Position numbers and translations under genes: made by a program. A stretch of DNA of 33,676 bases from Spirochaetota bacterium. GTDB lineage: Bacteria > Spirochaetota > UBA4802 > JAGODF01. The stretch's first letter is position 1, and every line of letters begins with the position of its first letter. The stretch is from positions 1 through 33,676 of the forward strand of contig JAGODF010000004.1 in the NCBI GenBank assembly GCA_017998375.1. The letters run 5' to 3'. The notes under the pieces are model-generated. The model was not told the DNA's origin and did no database searches. It saw nothing but the letters and a program-made list of their open reading frames with translations. Shown here in pieces: positions 24,519 to 33,001 of this stretch.

Positions 24519-25088
24519 TCAGTTCCCGACGACGTGGTTGATATCGTCCCTCATGAATGAGGCGATCTTCCTTTCCATGCCGAGTATGAGGTCCTTATTC
24601 CTGAGGATGAGCTCCCGGCGCTCCGGCGTGGTGCCGTACCGCTCCACCAGATCGTCCACCCGCGCGTGGACAGATACGATTTTGTCGTGCATGACGCACT
24701 TGTCCGCGTAGTAGACGATTTCCCGCTCCTCCAGCGGGCCGGCGGGATCGAAGCCCGTGAAAAACACGTGCTGCCCCACGATGAAGGCCACGCGTTCGAG
24801 GCCCATACCGCGAAGAAGCTCGGCGCCGGTTTCATCGTGCCGTTCCTTCGTCTCCAGCGAGCGTGTCTTGGTGATGTCATGGAGCAGGGCCCCGGCCACC
24901 ACCAGTGCGCGGTTCACCCGGCACCCGTCCTTCAGGTTGTCCGCGATGGCCAGGGCGACCTTCATCACCTGGAGCGAGTGCTCCATGATGTTAGGAAGCA
25001 TCCCGTGCTTCCGCATGAGCGCCATGCATTCGCTTTCGGAAGGAATTCCATCGCGCGCGGTCGAGCTTTCGTGGGGTCCCGTTTCCAT
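24519..25088 (-). CDS. HD-domain phosphohydrolase
   Basis: A 189-residue HD/HDIG-type protein. The metal-binding residues are visible: H37 (MEHSLQV), H70-D71 (GALLHDITKT), H84 (RHDETG) and H107 (VGQHVFF), in the order of TIGR00277-like enzymes. Such proteins hydrolyse phosphate esters of nucleotides or tRNA ends; the substrate is not predictable. It is the first gene of a pair with the radical SAM protein. The ATG at 25088 has only a weak AGG upstream. Confidence 0.85.
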   Translation of the reverse strand: METGPHESSTARDGIPSESECMALMRKHGMLPNIMEHSLQVMKVALAIADNLKDGCRVNRALVVAGALLHDITKTRSLETKERHDETGAELLRGMGLERVAFIVGQHVFFTGFDPAGPLEEREIVYYADKCVMHDKIVSVHARVDDLVERYGTTPERRELILRNKDLILGMERKIASFMRDDINHVVGN

Positions 25089-25143
25089 ATTACGGTAAAC
25101 CTATACACCGGCGCCCTGGCAATCAACTGTTTTTCGCGCACGA

Positions 25144-26409
25144 TCAGGAAGCATTCACCACGGGGAGCTCGCTCCAGCGGGTGGTGTAGCACGGCGAGAG
25201 GAGCGCGCGGCGCATGCCCCAGGTCACGCCGACCCCCTCGGCGGCGTAGAAGAGGGCCCCCTTGCCCAGGCGCGCGTTGACGCGGTCCACGACACCGGAC
25301 AGGTTCCGCCTGCGTTCCGCCGTCCCGGGGCCCGCGAAGAGGTCTCCCGTGGCGTGGTCATCGGGGATGATATCGGCCAGCATCACCCCGGCCTTCTTGT
25401 AGAGGAAGCCGGGGCGATAGATGTCATCCAGGCATCGGTGGGCCCGGGCGATGAGCTCCGGCGTGTACGATGTGGGCACCGCGAGGCGCGCGGCGGTGAA
25501 GTTCGAGTACTGGGGTCCCTCGCGAAAGGGATTCGTGGCGAGGAACACTCCCAGGAAGGAGGCCGAGGAGTTCTGGCGCCTGAGCTTCAACGCCGCGCGC
25601 GACACGTAGCCCGCCAGTGCCTCGCGGAGCTCCCCGAGCGATTCCACGGGCCGCCCGAAGGAACGGGAACTCACGATCCCCTTGCGCGGCGGCGCGCTCT
25701 CCTCCAGCTCCAGGCAGGGAAATCCCCGGAGCTCCCAGGCGGTACGGAGTCCCGTGACGGTCATCCGCTTCCTGATCCACCGGTCCGGCAGGTCGCGGAA
25801 CTGGCGCGCCGTGCGCACCCCGCGTCGCTCCAGGAGGCGCGCGTACCGCGGGCCAATGCCCCAGATATCCTCCACCGGGACGCCCTCCAGCAGCTCGCCG
25901 ATTCCCTCCGCGTCCGCGAAGCTGAAGACGCCCCGTTCCGGGAACCGCTTTTTGGCGATCCGGTTCGCCAGCTTCGCCAGCGTTTTCGTGGGGGCGATCC
26001 CAATGGAGACCGGGATGCCGGTCCACTGCCGCACGGCGGCCCTGACGCGCTCTCCCCACACGTCGGGGTCCCGCTCCGGCATGCCGCTGAGGTCCAGGAA
26101 CGCCTCGTCTATGGAATATACCTCCATGGCGGGGGCGAAGCGGGCAAGGGTTTCCATTACCCGGTGGGACAGGTCGCCATACAGGGTGTAGTTCGACGAA
26201 AAGATCCGCATGCCGTGCTTCTCGACAAGCCCCCGGCATTCGTGGTAGGGCGCGCCGAACGCCAGCCCCAGGGCCTTCACCTCGTTGGAGCGCGCCACCA
26301 CGTTGCCGTCGTTGTTGGAGAGCACCGCCACTGGAACCTTCTCCAGGGAGGGCATGAAGAGGCGTTCGCAGGAAACATAGAAATTGTTGCAGTCCACCAG
26401 GGCGAACAT
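25144..26409 (-). CDS. umuC: DNA polymerase V catalytic subunit UmuC
   Basis: A 421-residue Y-family polymerase that performs translesion synthesis. Metal-binding acids are present: D6 ([16 protein letters not shown]) and D101-E102 ([12 protein letters not shown]). The helix-hairpin-helix region [16 protein letters not shown] (~177-192) and the little-finger domain follow. The C terminus (…[24 protein letters not shown]) is typical of UmuC. It starts 10 bases after umuD, in the standard umuDC order. The segment is very GC-rich. Confidence 0.95.
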   Translation of the reverse strand: MFALVDCNNFYVSCERLFMPSLEKVPVAVLSNNDGNVVARSNEVKALGLAFGAPYHECRGLVEKHGMRIFSSNYTLYGDLSHRVMETLARFAPAMEVYSIDEAFLDLSGMPERDPDVWGERVRAAVRQWTGIPVSIGIAPTKTLAKLANRIAKKRFPERGVFSFADAEGIGELLEGVPVEDIWGIGPRYARLLERRGVRTARQFRDLPDRWIRKRMTVTGLRTAWELRGFPCLELEESAPPRKGIVSSRSFGRPVESLGELREALAGYVSRAALKLRRQNSSASFLGVFLATNPFREGPQYSNFTAARLAVPTSYTPELIARAHRCLDDIYRPGFLYKKAGVMLADIIPDDHATGDLFAGPGTAERRRNLSGVVDRVNARLGKGALFYAAEGVGVTWGMRRALLSPCYTTRWSELPVVNAS

Positions 26410-26419
26410 GGCGCGGCGC

Positions 26420-26869
26420 TCACAGGGAATGGATGACGTGCGCCACGACGCCCCATATCTCGAACTGCATTTCCGGGGTCACCTCCAGGGGCGCGAAATC
26501 GCTGTTCTCCGGCACCAGGAAGAGCCTCCCGCCGTCCTTCCGGATCCGCTTCACCGTGAGCTCGCCATTGAGCGCCGCGATGACGATCCGGTTGTTCTCC
26601 GGCGCGAGGGCCCGGTCCACTACGAGGATGTCGCCGGAGCGGATGCCCGCCCCGGTCATGGAGTCGCCGGCGACGCGGACGAAGAAGGTCGCCGCGGGGT
26701 GCCGGACGAGGAACTCGTTGAGATCGAGCTTCCTGTCGACGTAGTCGTCGGCCGGCGAGGGGAACCCCGCGGGTATGGCAGCCAGGAGGAACGGCAGCTC
26801 AAGCCAGCCGGTGCGGCAAAAGCCTCCCAGTATACCCGGGGCCGGTTCCATTACACTCGCCACGTTCAT
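26420..26869 (-). CDS. umuD: UmuD, LexA-like self-cleaving protein
   Basis: A 149-residue S24 peptidase-fold protein. The cleavage site is A34-G35 ([11 protein letters not shown]), aligning with C24-G25 of E. coli UmuD. The catalytic pair is S70 (GDSM) and K107 (TVKR), with the 37-residue spacing of E. coli S60/K97. RecA-stimulated cleavage would give UmuD', the partner of UmuC. GGAGGT lies 9 bases before the ATG. Confidence 0.95.
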   Translation of the reverse strand: MNVASVMEPAPGILGGFCRTGWLELPFLLAAIPAGFPSPADDYVDRKLDLNEFLVRHPAATFFVRVAGDSMTGAGIRSGDILVVDRALAPENNRIVIAALNGELTVKRIRKDGGRLFLVPENSDFAPLEVTPEMQFEIWGVVAHVIHSL

Positions 26870-26885
26870 ATCCGCGCACCTCCAA

Positions 26886-26905
26886 TACTATACAAATATA
26901 TAGTA
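26886..26905. promoter_or_regulatory. Palindromic operator of umuDC
   Basis: TACTATA (26886-26892) and TATAGTA (26899-26905) are a perfect 7-bp inverted repeat with a 6-base centre. It covers the -10 and the spacer of the umuD promoter. By position it is the candidate LexA site (SOS box). Confidence 0.65.
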
Positions 26906-26923
26906 CTACGCTTTTTCTGGCAA
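26895..26923 (-). promoter_or_regulatory. umuDC promoter
   Basis: -35 TTGCCA (complement of 26918-26923), 17-base spacer, -10 TATATT (complement of 26895-26900). It is overlapped by the palindrome described as operator. Confidence 0.7.
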
Positions 26924-26962
26924 GAATTTTTTCCGGCGAGGCGCCCCCGGCGCCACTGGTGG

Positions 26963-26991
26963 TTGACATCGCTCGGCGACTGCTGTACAAT
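26963..26991 (+). promoter_or_regulatory. sigma70 promoter of the small lipoprotein gene
   Basis: -35 TTGACA (26963-26968), 17-base spacer, -10 TACAAT (26986-26991), 45 bases before the ATG at 27036. It is one of the best promoter matches in the window. Confidence 0.8.
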
Positions 26992-27035
26992 GCACCCGGA
27001 CATCTTCATCCTAAAATTATTAAGCGAGGCTTACC

Positions 27036-27476
27036 ATGATAATAAGGACTACGAATGCGTCAACAGCGGTTCTCTGCATCCTGGCGGCGGTCATTCTTTC
27101 GTGCGGGGGAAGGAACACGGCCACGCCCACGGTGTCGGCGGACGCGGGGATAGGCGCGAGGGTCATCGGCACGTGGTTCAGGATCGGAAAGGAGTGCGAT
27201 GGCAAGGGAGATAATTGCCGGGACACCACGGAGAGCGAGAGATCGATGCGCTGGCTGCTCTCGAAGGACGGCACGGGTTCCGTCACGGAAAGACGGGGAA
27301 GCGCCGGTATCAACATCCCGATAACCTGGGCGGCCACCGGCAACGTGATAACCGAAAAGGACTCCAGCGGAAACACCTTCGTCAACACGGTGATTTCTGT
27401 CACCGATACTGTCATGGTCATCGACCAGCCATACCAGGGCCGGAGGATCGTCAACAGGTACCAGAAAGCGGAGTAG
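27036..27476 (+). CDS. Small lipoprotein, lipocalin-like
   Basis: A 146-residue protein with a lipoprotein leader (hydrophobic AVLCILAAVILSCGG, lipobox LSC at ~21-23). The mature part is a compact beta-rich domain (IGTWFR near 44-49, SMRWLLSKDGTGSVTER, ITWAATGNVIT, MVIDQPYQGRRIVNRYQK), in the style of lipocalin-like 'stress' lipoproteins. GAGG lies 6 bases before the ATG. It converges with the small Cys protein 8 bases beyond its stop. No family was identified. Confidence 0.8.
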   Translation: MIIRTTNASTAVLCILAAVILSCGGRNTATPTVSADAGIGARVIGTWFRIGKECDGKGDNCRDTTESERSMRWLLSKDGTGSVTERRGSAGINIPITWAATGNVITEKDSSGNTFVNTVISVTDTVMVIDQPYQGRRIVNRYQKAE

Positions 27477-27484
27477 TCTCCCCG

Positions 27485-27658
27485 CTAGTCGCGGCTGCCC
27501 TCCGTCCGGGGGCAGTTTATCAGAAACGATATCTTGTCGATTGTCTGCGTCATCCTCTGTTCTTCCCTGTGCCAGTACCTGCACATGACCGCGCCTTCAC
27601 GGTAGCTGGCGTGGTGCACGCATTTCAGGCATTCCTCGAGTGTCATCCTATCGCTCAT
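27485..27658 (-). CDS. Small four-cysteine protein
   Basis: A 57-residue protein beginning MSDRMTLEECLKCVHHASYR. Cysteines at 10, 13, 26 and 49 (with two adjacent histidines at 15-16) could bind a zinc ion or iron-sulfur cluster. GGGGA lies about 10 bases before the ATG at 27658. A second ATG four codons on is possible. No family was recognised. Confidence 0.6.
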   Translation of the reverse strand: MSDRMTLEECLKCVHHASYREGAVMCRYWHREEQRMTQTIDKISFLINCPRTEGSRD

Positions 27659-28057
27659 CGCAGATAATCCCCAATAATCATTCGCAGTGTTGTAACGGTG
27701 TTCTGGCATGGCGCGCAATGCTGCCACGGCAAGTCCGAATCGTCAGTCGCGTTAAGAAATAAACAACGCGATATTATTGCAATAAAATTTTTAATGTGCC
27801 GGAAGTAATTTAGTATGCGGCACGGATACGGGAGTCCGCGTGCGCGCACATCCTCGCGTAGCCGTAAAGGAATGCATATCAGTTTCTCGACCGGAACTGT
27901 CACGGTGTCAGGGGAAGGGCGATGACGCGGGTAATTCACGAAGGCGGGAGGAACTGAATTGGGCATTAATTTTCTTATGTGACATAAGATATATTATCGG
28001 AAGTTGCATGTATTGACCACATGCTGCATTAATTCGCCTGTATGGCGGTATCTGTGA
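27659..28057. other. Gene-free region with palindromes
   Basis: About 400 bases hold no credible gene. Three structures stand out: a GTGCCG/CGGCAC hairpin with a 16-base loop (27796-27823), the perfect palindrome at 27973-27989 and a 6-bp inverted repeat GCATGT/ACATGC (28006-28024). It must contain the promoter of the small Cys protein on the minus strand. Confidence 0.4.
27973..27989. promoter_or_regulatory. Perfect 17-bp palindrome, candidate operator
   Basis: TCTTATGT (27973-27980) and ACATAAGA (27982-27989) are exact inverted copies around G27981. The size and symmetry are those of a dimeric transcription-factor site. The regulator and target gene are unknown. Confidence 0.5.
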
Positions 28058-29122
28058 TTATTGCAGGCGGTTGACCAGCCTTTTGGCTTCGACGCTGTCG
28101 GGACTCACTTCCAGGGCCTTCCTGGCGTATTCCAGGGCCTTGCTGCCGTTATCGTGCCTGCGGTACAGCTCAGCCAGCGCCAGGTACGCGCGCACGTTCA
28201 TGGGATCTATCTCAACCACCTTGAGGAACTGGTGCTTTGCCTTTACGTCCTGGGGCTCCGGTCCCTTGTAGTAAAACATTCCCAGGCAGAGATTTACGTC
28301 CCGCGAATCGGGATATATCTTCAACGCCTCGTCCGCGTAGCGTATTCCTTCGCGCACGAGCTCCGTGCGTGCCGCATTGCTCACCGGGTACTCGTACGCC
28401 ATCCTGAAGCGCAACGTGGTCAGCCCCTTCAGGAGCTGGTACCTGTCCTCGTTGTCGTATATCCTGTCGATTTCCCTGTAGGCCTCGTTAAACTCCTTCG
28501 ACGCGAAGGACATCATGTCCTCCCGCATGTAAACGTACCCCAGGGCCAGATGGGCTTCCGGATACCGCCTGTCCATTTCCAGGGACTTCTTGTAGAGCTC
28601 GATGGCCTTGCCGGTATCGCCATTGCCCTTGAAATAATCGCCCCGCGCCTTGTAGATGTACGCGTACTTGGAATAATTATCGTCCACCTTCTGAACGACC
28701 AAAAACCCGTTCCTCGCCGACGTGAAGTTGCCGGTACCCGTCAGCATGGTCCCGAAAGTCTCGCTCTGGAAAACCGACTTCACGTCTATCCTTGCGACGA
28801 CCAGGTTGCGCGCGTTGACCACGAAAAGCTGGTCGCCCCTTTTCACTCCCTCGGGAGAATAGAGCCTCACCGTCGCCTTGCTCCATTTCTGCGCTGCCTT
28901 CATGAGCTCCTGGCTTGCGGAATCCTCCCTCACGCCTATCGACACCACCTCGCCCCTGGGAACCGCAGTCCACCCTTTGGAATCGGTCTCCGTATAGAAC
29001 ACCTTCACCCTGTCCCGCGGGTTCAGTGCCCGCAGCTGGGCCGAATCCGCGGCCGAAGACTGGAGGATGCACGCTGCCGCGAGAGCGGCGAAGATCGATG
29101 CCATGTGTTTCACGCGTATCAT
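28058..29122 (-). CDS. Exported TPR protein
   Basis: A 354-residue protein with a signal peptide (ATG 29122, hydrophobic MASIFAALAAACILQSSAADS). Residues ~28-140 form a beta-rich domain (RDRVKVFYTETDSKGWTAVPRGEVV, PEGVKRGDQLFVVN) that could be an envelope-binding module. Residues ~155-354 are tetratricopeptide repeats (AYIYKARGDYFKGN, AHLALGYVYMREDM, AYLALAELYRRHDN). It starts one base past the M23 peptidase stop, the last gene of this operon. Likely a periplasmic interaction protein; no closer family was recognised. Confidence 0.8.
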   Translation of the reverse strand: MIRVKHMASIFAALAAACILQSSAADSAQLRALNPRDRVKVFYTETDSKGWTAVPRGEVVSIGVREDSASQELMKAAQKWSKATVRLYSPEGVKRGDQLFVVNARNLVVARIDVKSVFQSETFGTMLTGTGNFTSARNGFLVVQKVDDNYSKYAYIYKARGDYFKGNGDTGKAIELYKKSLEMDRRYPEAHLALGYVYMREDMMSFASKEFNEAYREIDRIYDNEDRYQLLKGLTTLRFRMAYEYPVSNAARTELVREGIRYADEALKIYPDSRDVNLCLGMFYYKGPEPQDVKAKHQFLKVVEIDPMNVRAYLALAELYRRHDNGSKALEYARKALEVSPDSVEAKRLVNRLQ

Positions 29123-29123
29123 T

Positions 29124-30206
29124 TCAGCGGAGGAACCTCCGTGGATTGAGCGGCGTGAGGTGTTTCCGTATCTCGAAATGGAGGTGCGGGCCCGTCGACG
29201 CACCCGAGGTGCCGGAGCGCGCGATGACATCACCGGCCTTCACCGTATCGTTTTCCTGCACGGTATTGGTCTTGTGGTGCGCATAGACGCTGATATACCC
29301 GTCCCTGTGCCTGATGATGACGGTGTTCCCGAATACGTCCTTCCACCCGCTGAAAATCACCTTGCCCGCCGCGGCGGCCCTCACCGGCGTGTCCATTGAA
29401 CAGCCGATGTCCATGCCGGTATGGAAGCTCCTCTTACCCGAAATGGGGCTGGTGCGCATGCCGAAGGACGAGGTGATCCTGCCGGAAAGCGGCCAGCGAA
29501 AACGCAGACGCGCCGTCCTTTCTTCTTCCGCGGCTATCGACTGGTGTTCCCTGGCGGGACGTTCCACGCGCTCCTTCCTTCTCTCTGGGCGGGCGTCCGG
29601 AATGAATATCGACCTGCCTGCTACGATTCTCGCGGCGACGATTCCGTTATGAGAACTTATCACCCCGGCAGTCACGGAATGGCGTCTTGCGATGGCGGCC
29701 AGCGTGTCGTTCTTCCGTATCCTGTATCGAACTCCCTCGCGGTTGGGAACCAGAATGGTTTTCCCTCTGCCGAGATTGTCGGGATTGCTGATGTCGTTCG
29801 CCCTGATAATAAGCCTGTGATCAATTTTAAAGCGCCGTGCGATGGACCAGAGATTGTCCCCGTTCCGTATGCGGTAGCGCGTGAGGTGCCACCGGGAGTC
29901 CTTACGCATCATGTCGCGGAACTCCTTCTGAAAAGTGGAATCTCCAGGCGCTTTATCCATCACGGGATCACCCGCGATGAAATCGTCATCGATGATGATT
30001 CTCCCTTCCTCGGCATCGGCTTCAACTTGAGACTGCCCCGCATCCTCGATAATCCCGTTGATGATGATGGAATTCTCGAGTTTCTCGAAATTGTCATCCC
30101 TCACCGGAACCGGCCGCGGCTGGTCACCCGCGGAAATGCCATACCCCGCAAGCACCACGAGCCCGGCCCCTGCCAGGACCGCCATGAACGCGTATCTTTT
30201 CCTCAT
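29124..30206 (-). CDS. LysM-domain M23 metallopeptidase
   Basis: A 360-residue exported murein hydrolase or hydrolase activator. Residues 1-25 are a signal anchor. Two LysM peptidoglycan-binding modules are at ~111-155 (YRIRNGDNLWSIARRFKI) and ~161-203 (YRIRKNDTLAAIARRHSV). The peptidase M23 (LytM) domain is at ~238-355, with the zinc ligands and catalytic His visible: H262 and D266 (FHTGMDIG), H310 (YAHH) and H341-L-H343 (HLHFE). All are present, so it should be active, unlike EnvC/NlpD activators. ATG 30206 opens a good signal sequence; the frame extends upstream as a shadow of hflX. Acts at the cell wall. Confidence 0.9.
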   Translation of the reverse strand: MRKRYAFMAVLAGAGLVVLAGYGISAGDQPRPVPVRDDNFEKLENSIIINGIIEDAGQSQVEADAEEGRIIIDDDFIAGDPVMDKAPGDSTFQKEFRDMMRKDSRWHLTRYRIRNGDNLWSIARRFKIDHRLIIRANDISNPDNLGRGKTILVPNREGVRYRIRKNDTLAAIARRHSVTAGVISSHNGIVAARIVAGRSIFIPDARPERRKERVERPAREHQSIAAEEERTARLRFRWPLSGRITSSFGMRTSPISGKRSFHTGMDIGCSMDTPVRAAAAGKVIFSGWKDVFGNTVIIRHRDGYISVYAHHKTNTVQENDTVKAGDVIARSGTSGASTGPHLHFEIRKHLTPLNPRRFLR

Positions 30207-30238
30207 GTTACATAAATCGGCCGATTCCGCGCGCAGCT

Positions 30239-31375
30239 TTAACACCGGATCCGTTCCGGCGAGGCGAATTCGTCGTGGAGGCGCATCAATTCCGCCTTGA
30301 GGACGTCGATACCATCCCCTCGGAGGGAGGAGCCGGAAACGGCTCCCTGATGGCCGGCCATCGCCCGGCGTACCGAGTCCATGTCCCGGACGGCGTCCAT
30401 CTTGTTGAAAAAGAGAAGCACCGGCTTCCGCAGGCTTTCGAGGGACGCCAGCTCGCGGTTTACCGTTTCGATGCTTCCTTCGATGTCGCTGGAACACGAA
30501 TCGACGACGTGTATGATGAAATCGGCGCCGCTGATCTCCTCGAGTGTCGAGTTGAATGATTCCACGAGGTTGGCCGGCAGGTTGCGGATGAATCCCACCG
30601 TGTCCGTCAGGAGGACCTTGCGTTCGTCGTCGAGGAACACGGAGCGGGTGTAGGCGTCGAGGGTTGCGAAGAGCCGGTCCTCGACGAAGAGGTCGTCGCG
30701 GGCCAGGAGGTTGATAAGCGTCGATTTGCCGGCATTGGTGTAGCCCACCACGGCACCCAGGACCTGCCCCGACCTGGATGTGCGCACCAGCCGCCTGTGC
30801 CTGGTTATCTTCTCGAGCTTTTTCTTGAGCACGGTGATGCGGCGGAGGATGTGGCGGCGGTCGGTTTCTATCATCTTTTCGCCCGGCCCCCTGGTGCCGA
30901 TGCCGCCGCCAAGCCGGGAGAGCACCCCGCCCAGGCCCTTGAGCCGTGGAAGCGTGTACCGGAGCTGGGCGAGCTCCACCTGTATCTTCGACTCCGCGCT
31001 CCGAGCCCGTCTGGCGAAAATATCCAGGATGATCTCCGTCCTGCCGAGGACTCGGCACTTGAGGGTTTCCTCAAGGTTGCGCACCTGGTTCGGCTTCATG
31101 CTGTTCAGGTCGAATACCACGAGCCTGATGTCCTTTGAGCCGACAAGCGCCCTTACCTGCTCCAGCTGTCCTTTCCCCACCGCCGAGGCGGGATCCGGGG
31201 ATTCCCTGCTGAATACCAGCGCGTCTACAACGAGGGCCCCCGCGGTCTTGACCAGAAGCTTTAACTCTTCCAGGGATTCGCGGACCTCCTCCTGGCGCTG
31301 GGCGCCGATCTTCAGGGCAACGAGCAGCGCCCTCTCGTCCGGAGATACGGGTATCCTATTTACGGAGGCATCCAT
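30239..31375 (-). CDS. hflX: Ribosome-associated GTPase HflX
   Basis: A 378-residue HflX GTPase that splits or rescues stalled 70S ribosomes. The N-terminal nucleotide-binding domain includes GKGQLEQVRALVGS (67-80) and the glycine-rich GGIGTRGPGEKMIETDRR (157-174). The G domain has G1 GYTNAGKST (211-219), T238 as G2, DTVGF (258-262) and NKMD (324-327). Its start overlaps the DUF192 gene by 20 bases, and the M23 gene follows 32 bases later. Confidence 0.95.
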   Translation of the reverse strand: MDASVNRIPVSPDERALLVALKIGAQRQEEVRESLEELKLLVKTAGALVVDALVFSRESPDPASAVGKGQLEQVRALVGSKDIRLVVFDLNSMKPNQVRNLEETLKCRVLGRTEIILDIFARRARSAESKIQVELAQLRYTLPRLKGLGGVLSRLGGGIGTRGPGEKMIETDRRHILRRITVLKKKLEKITRHRRLVRTSRSGQVLGAVVGYTNAGKSTLINLLARDDLFVEDRLFATLDAYTRSVFLDDERKVLLTDTVGFIRNLPANLVESFNSTLEEISGADFIIHVVDSCSSDIEGSIETVNRELASLESLRKPVLLFFNKMDAVRDMDSVRRAMAGHQGAVSGSSLRGDGIDVLKAELMRLHDEFASPERIRC

Positions 31376-31880
31376 CCAGCACGATCCTGCTGCCCGGAGT
31401 CACCCCGCGATCGCTGAACCAGCCCCGGTTCATCTCCAGGGCGTACTTCACCCTGCTTCTCGACGGGTACGTGACGGAATCATCCAGGGGGCGCATTTCG
31501 TAAATGTCGCGGATGATACCGGCCGCGTCGATGTAGGCGATGCTCAATGGAATGTAGGTGTTCCTCATCCAGAACGACAGCACCTGTTCCCGGTCAAAGA
31601 TAAAGAGCATGCCGCGGTCGGTTTCCAAGGACGTGCGGTACATCAGGCCCTTCATCCTCCGGTAATCGTTGTCCGCTTTCTCGGCGGTCACCCTGAAGGT
31701 TTTACCCTGCCCGTTGATCACGGTGAGGACACAGGTATCGGGCTCCGACCAGGCGGATCTTCCGGCGCAGCCGGCATCTGCGAATAGTACGCCCGCGCAA
31801 AGCACAAGGCACAGTGCCCGTAAAGCGATAGATACCGACACATGGAGTACGGGATCAGGTTTCTTTGCTGTTGTATTCAT
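31356..31880 (-). CDS. DUF192 lipoprotein
   Basis: A 174-residue protein with a lipoprotein leader ending FADAGCAG (C38). The body is the DUF192 fold: GLMYRTSLETDRGMLFIFDREQVLSFWMRNTYIPLSIAYIDAAGII, with the usual YALEMNRGWFSDRGVTPG ending. DUF192 proteins are small exported domains of unknown function. It is the first gene of the operon leading to hflX, M23 peptidase and TPR protein, overlapping hflX by 20 bases. Confidence 0.9.
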   Translation of the reverse strand: MNTTAKKPDPVLHVSVSIALRALCLVLCAGVLFADAGCAGRSAWSEPDTCVLTVINGQGKTFRVTAEKADNDYRRMKGLMYRTSLETDRGMLFIFDREQVLSFWMRNTYIPLSIAYIDAAGIIRDIYEMRPLDDSVTYPSRSRVKYALEMNRGWFSDRGVTPGSRIVLDGCLRK

Positions 31881-31910
31881 GGGATATGATTAATTATCAT
31901 AAGATCGATA

Positions 31911-31942
31911 AAACGAAAGGGCGACATTATACAATGCCGCCC
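31911..31942 (-). terminator. Terminator of the response-regulator operon
   Basis: On the minus strand GGGCGGCATT (complement of 31933-31942) pairs with AATGTCGCCC (complement of 31919-31928) around a GTAT loop, with one G-T pair. It is followed by TTTCGTTTT. Confidence 0.75.
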
Positions 31943-32010
31943 TGCCGATGCCGTATCCGCCGCGCGTTCGCGTGCTCTCCGGGACAATTCCAGGACCGGA
32001 ACTCCGTGCA

Positions 32011-32385
32011 TCAGACGCCAAGAGTCTTTTTTATGGTCGATATGAGCTGCTCCGGGTTCACCGGTTTCTGGAACATTCCGTTGAAACCGAGCTTGTCAAT
32101 CTCGATGTTCGACGCCGTCGCGTCACCGATGCTGCTCAAGAGGAAGATCGGCACTCCCACGTGCTTCTTCCTGAGTTCTTCAGCCACCTTCGATCCCGCG
32201 TCGATTCTCTCCATCATCATGTCGCAGAGGATGAGATCGGGCTTCTTCTTCACGGCCACGTCTATCCCTTCCTGCCCGCTCATGGCCTTCGCGACGGCGA
32301 ACCCGCCCCTGCCCAGTATCACTTCGAGGGAATCTATGATATCGGGATCATCATCGATTACCAGAACCAACTTTTTGTCTGCCAT
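32011..32385 (-). CDS. Single-domain response regulator (CheY-like)
   Basis: A 124-residue receiver domain without an output domain. Acidic pocket D11-D12, phosphoacceptor D55 (LILCDMMM), switch serine near S84-S85 and K107 (QKPV) are all in place, so it can be phosphorylated. GGAGG lies 5 bases before the ATG. It follows the rubrerythrin-like gene by 56 bases and is followed by a terminator. No histidine kinase is adjacent; the partner must lie elsewhere. Confidence 0.93.
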   Translation of the reverse strand: MADKKLVLVIDDDPDIIDSLEVILGRGGFAVAKAMSGQEGIDVAVKKKPDLILCDMMMERIDAGSKVAEELRKKHVGVPIFLLSSIGDATASNIEIDKLGFNGMFQKPVNPEQLISTIKKTLGV

Positions 32386-32441
32386 GTCATCCTCCGCGTA
32401 TGCTGTAATGTCTGCTGGTATAACAACAACCCGACGACGTA

Positions 32442-32909
32442 TCAGCCGCCCTCGGTCTGCAAAAACGCCGTGTTGGAATAGAGATACTCTACCTTTTCCT
32501 TGTGTTTCATTTCCTCATTCGCCATCCGGAGAAGCACGTCCTTCACTTCCCCCGCGGGCTGCAATTCAGAAAGTCCCTTGTAAAACTCATATGAATTCTG
32601 TTCACGATGCGCCGCAACCAGGTAGACGTCCTTCGTGTCCAGGTCTTTTTCAATGTCGGGTTTGTCCATGAACTGCGCAATCTTGTAATCGATCACTTCG
32701 GTCATTCTCAAACCGGCGGAACCTATTTTTCCGCTTTTATACGATTCGAGGAACTCCTTGTGCTTCTTTTCTTCCGACGCGAGGAATTTCAGCGCATCCT
32801 TCGCGACGTTGTCCTTAACCTTGTTTCCGAGTTTCGTATAGAACTCGAACGCCTCCACCTCCCTCGCTATCGCCTTGTCAATGAGCTCTTTCAGGTTAAC
32901 ATTCTGCAT
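32442..32909 (-). CDS. Rubrerythrin-like diiron protein (no rubredoxin domain)
   Basis: A 155-residue four-helix ferritin-like protein. All diiron ligands are visible: E17, E47-x-x-H50, E103 and E133-x-x-H136. There is no C-terminal rubredoxin domain, so it belongs to the short rubrerythrin-like type that reduces peroxide or stores iron. GGAGA lies 7 bases before the ATG. It is co-directional with and just upstream of the response regulator. Confidence 0.92.
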   Translation of the reverse strand: MQNVNLKELIDKAIAREVEAFEFYTKLGNKVKDNVAKDALKFLASEEKKHKEFLESYKSGKIGSAGLRMTEVIDYKIAQFMDKPDIEKDLDTKDVYLVAAHREQNSYEFYKGLSELQPAGEVKDVLLRMANEEMKHKEKVEYLYSNTAFLQTEGG

Positions 32910-32954
32910 GTGCGTTCTCCTTTATCAGGATAATTGTTTTTCGAGAGAGGAAAC

Positions 32955-32986
32955 CACCGGGACGGGGCCCGTGCCCCGCCCCGGTG
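32955..32986 (-). terminator. Long GC hairpin after the OFA transporter gene
   Basis: CACCGGGACGGGGC and GCCCCGCCCCGGTG pair over 14 bp with one mismatch and a 4-base loop. It lies 16 bases past the transporter stop. No real T-tract follows (TTTCCTCTCTC), so it may be a weak terminator or an mRNA-stabilising hairpin. Confidence 0.5.
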
Positions 32987-33001
32987 TTCCGTGTGATTCA
33001 A

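Noticed and set aside
27655-27966. A 103-codon minus-strand frame in the intergenic region
   Set aside because: No ribosome site, no coherent composition or domain, and it spans hairpins; it is likely non-coding.
30207-31058. Long N-terminal extension of the M23 peptidase frame into hflX
   Set aside because: The extension is low-complexity out-of-frame translation of hflX; a signal peptide begins at 30206, so the real start is there.
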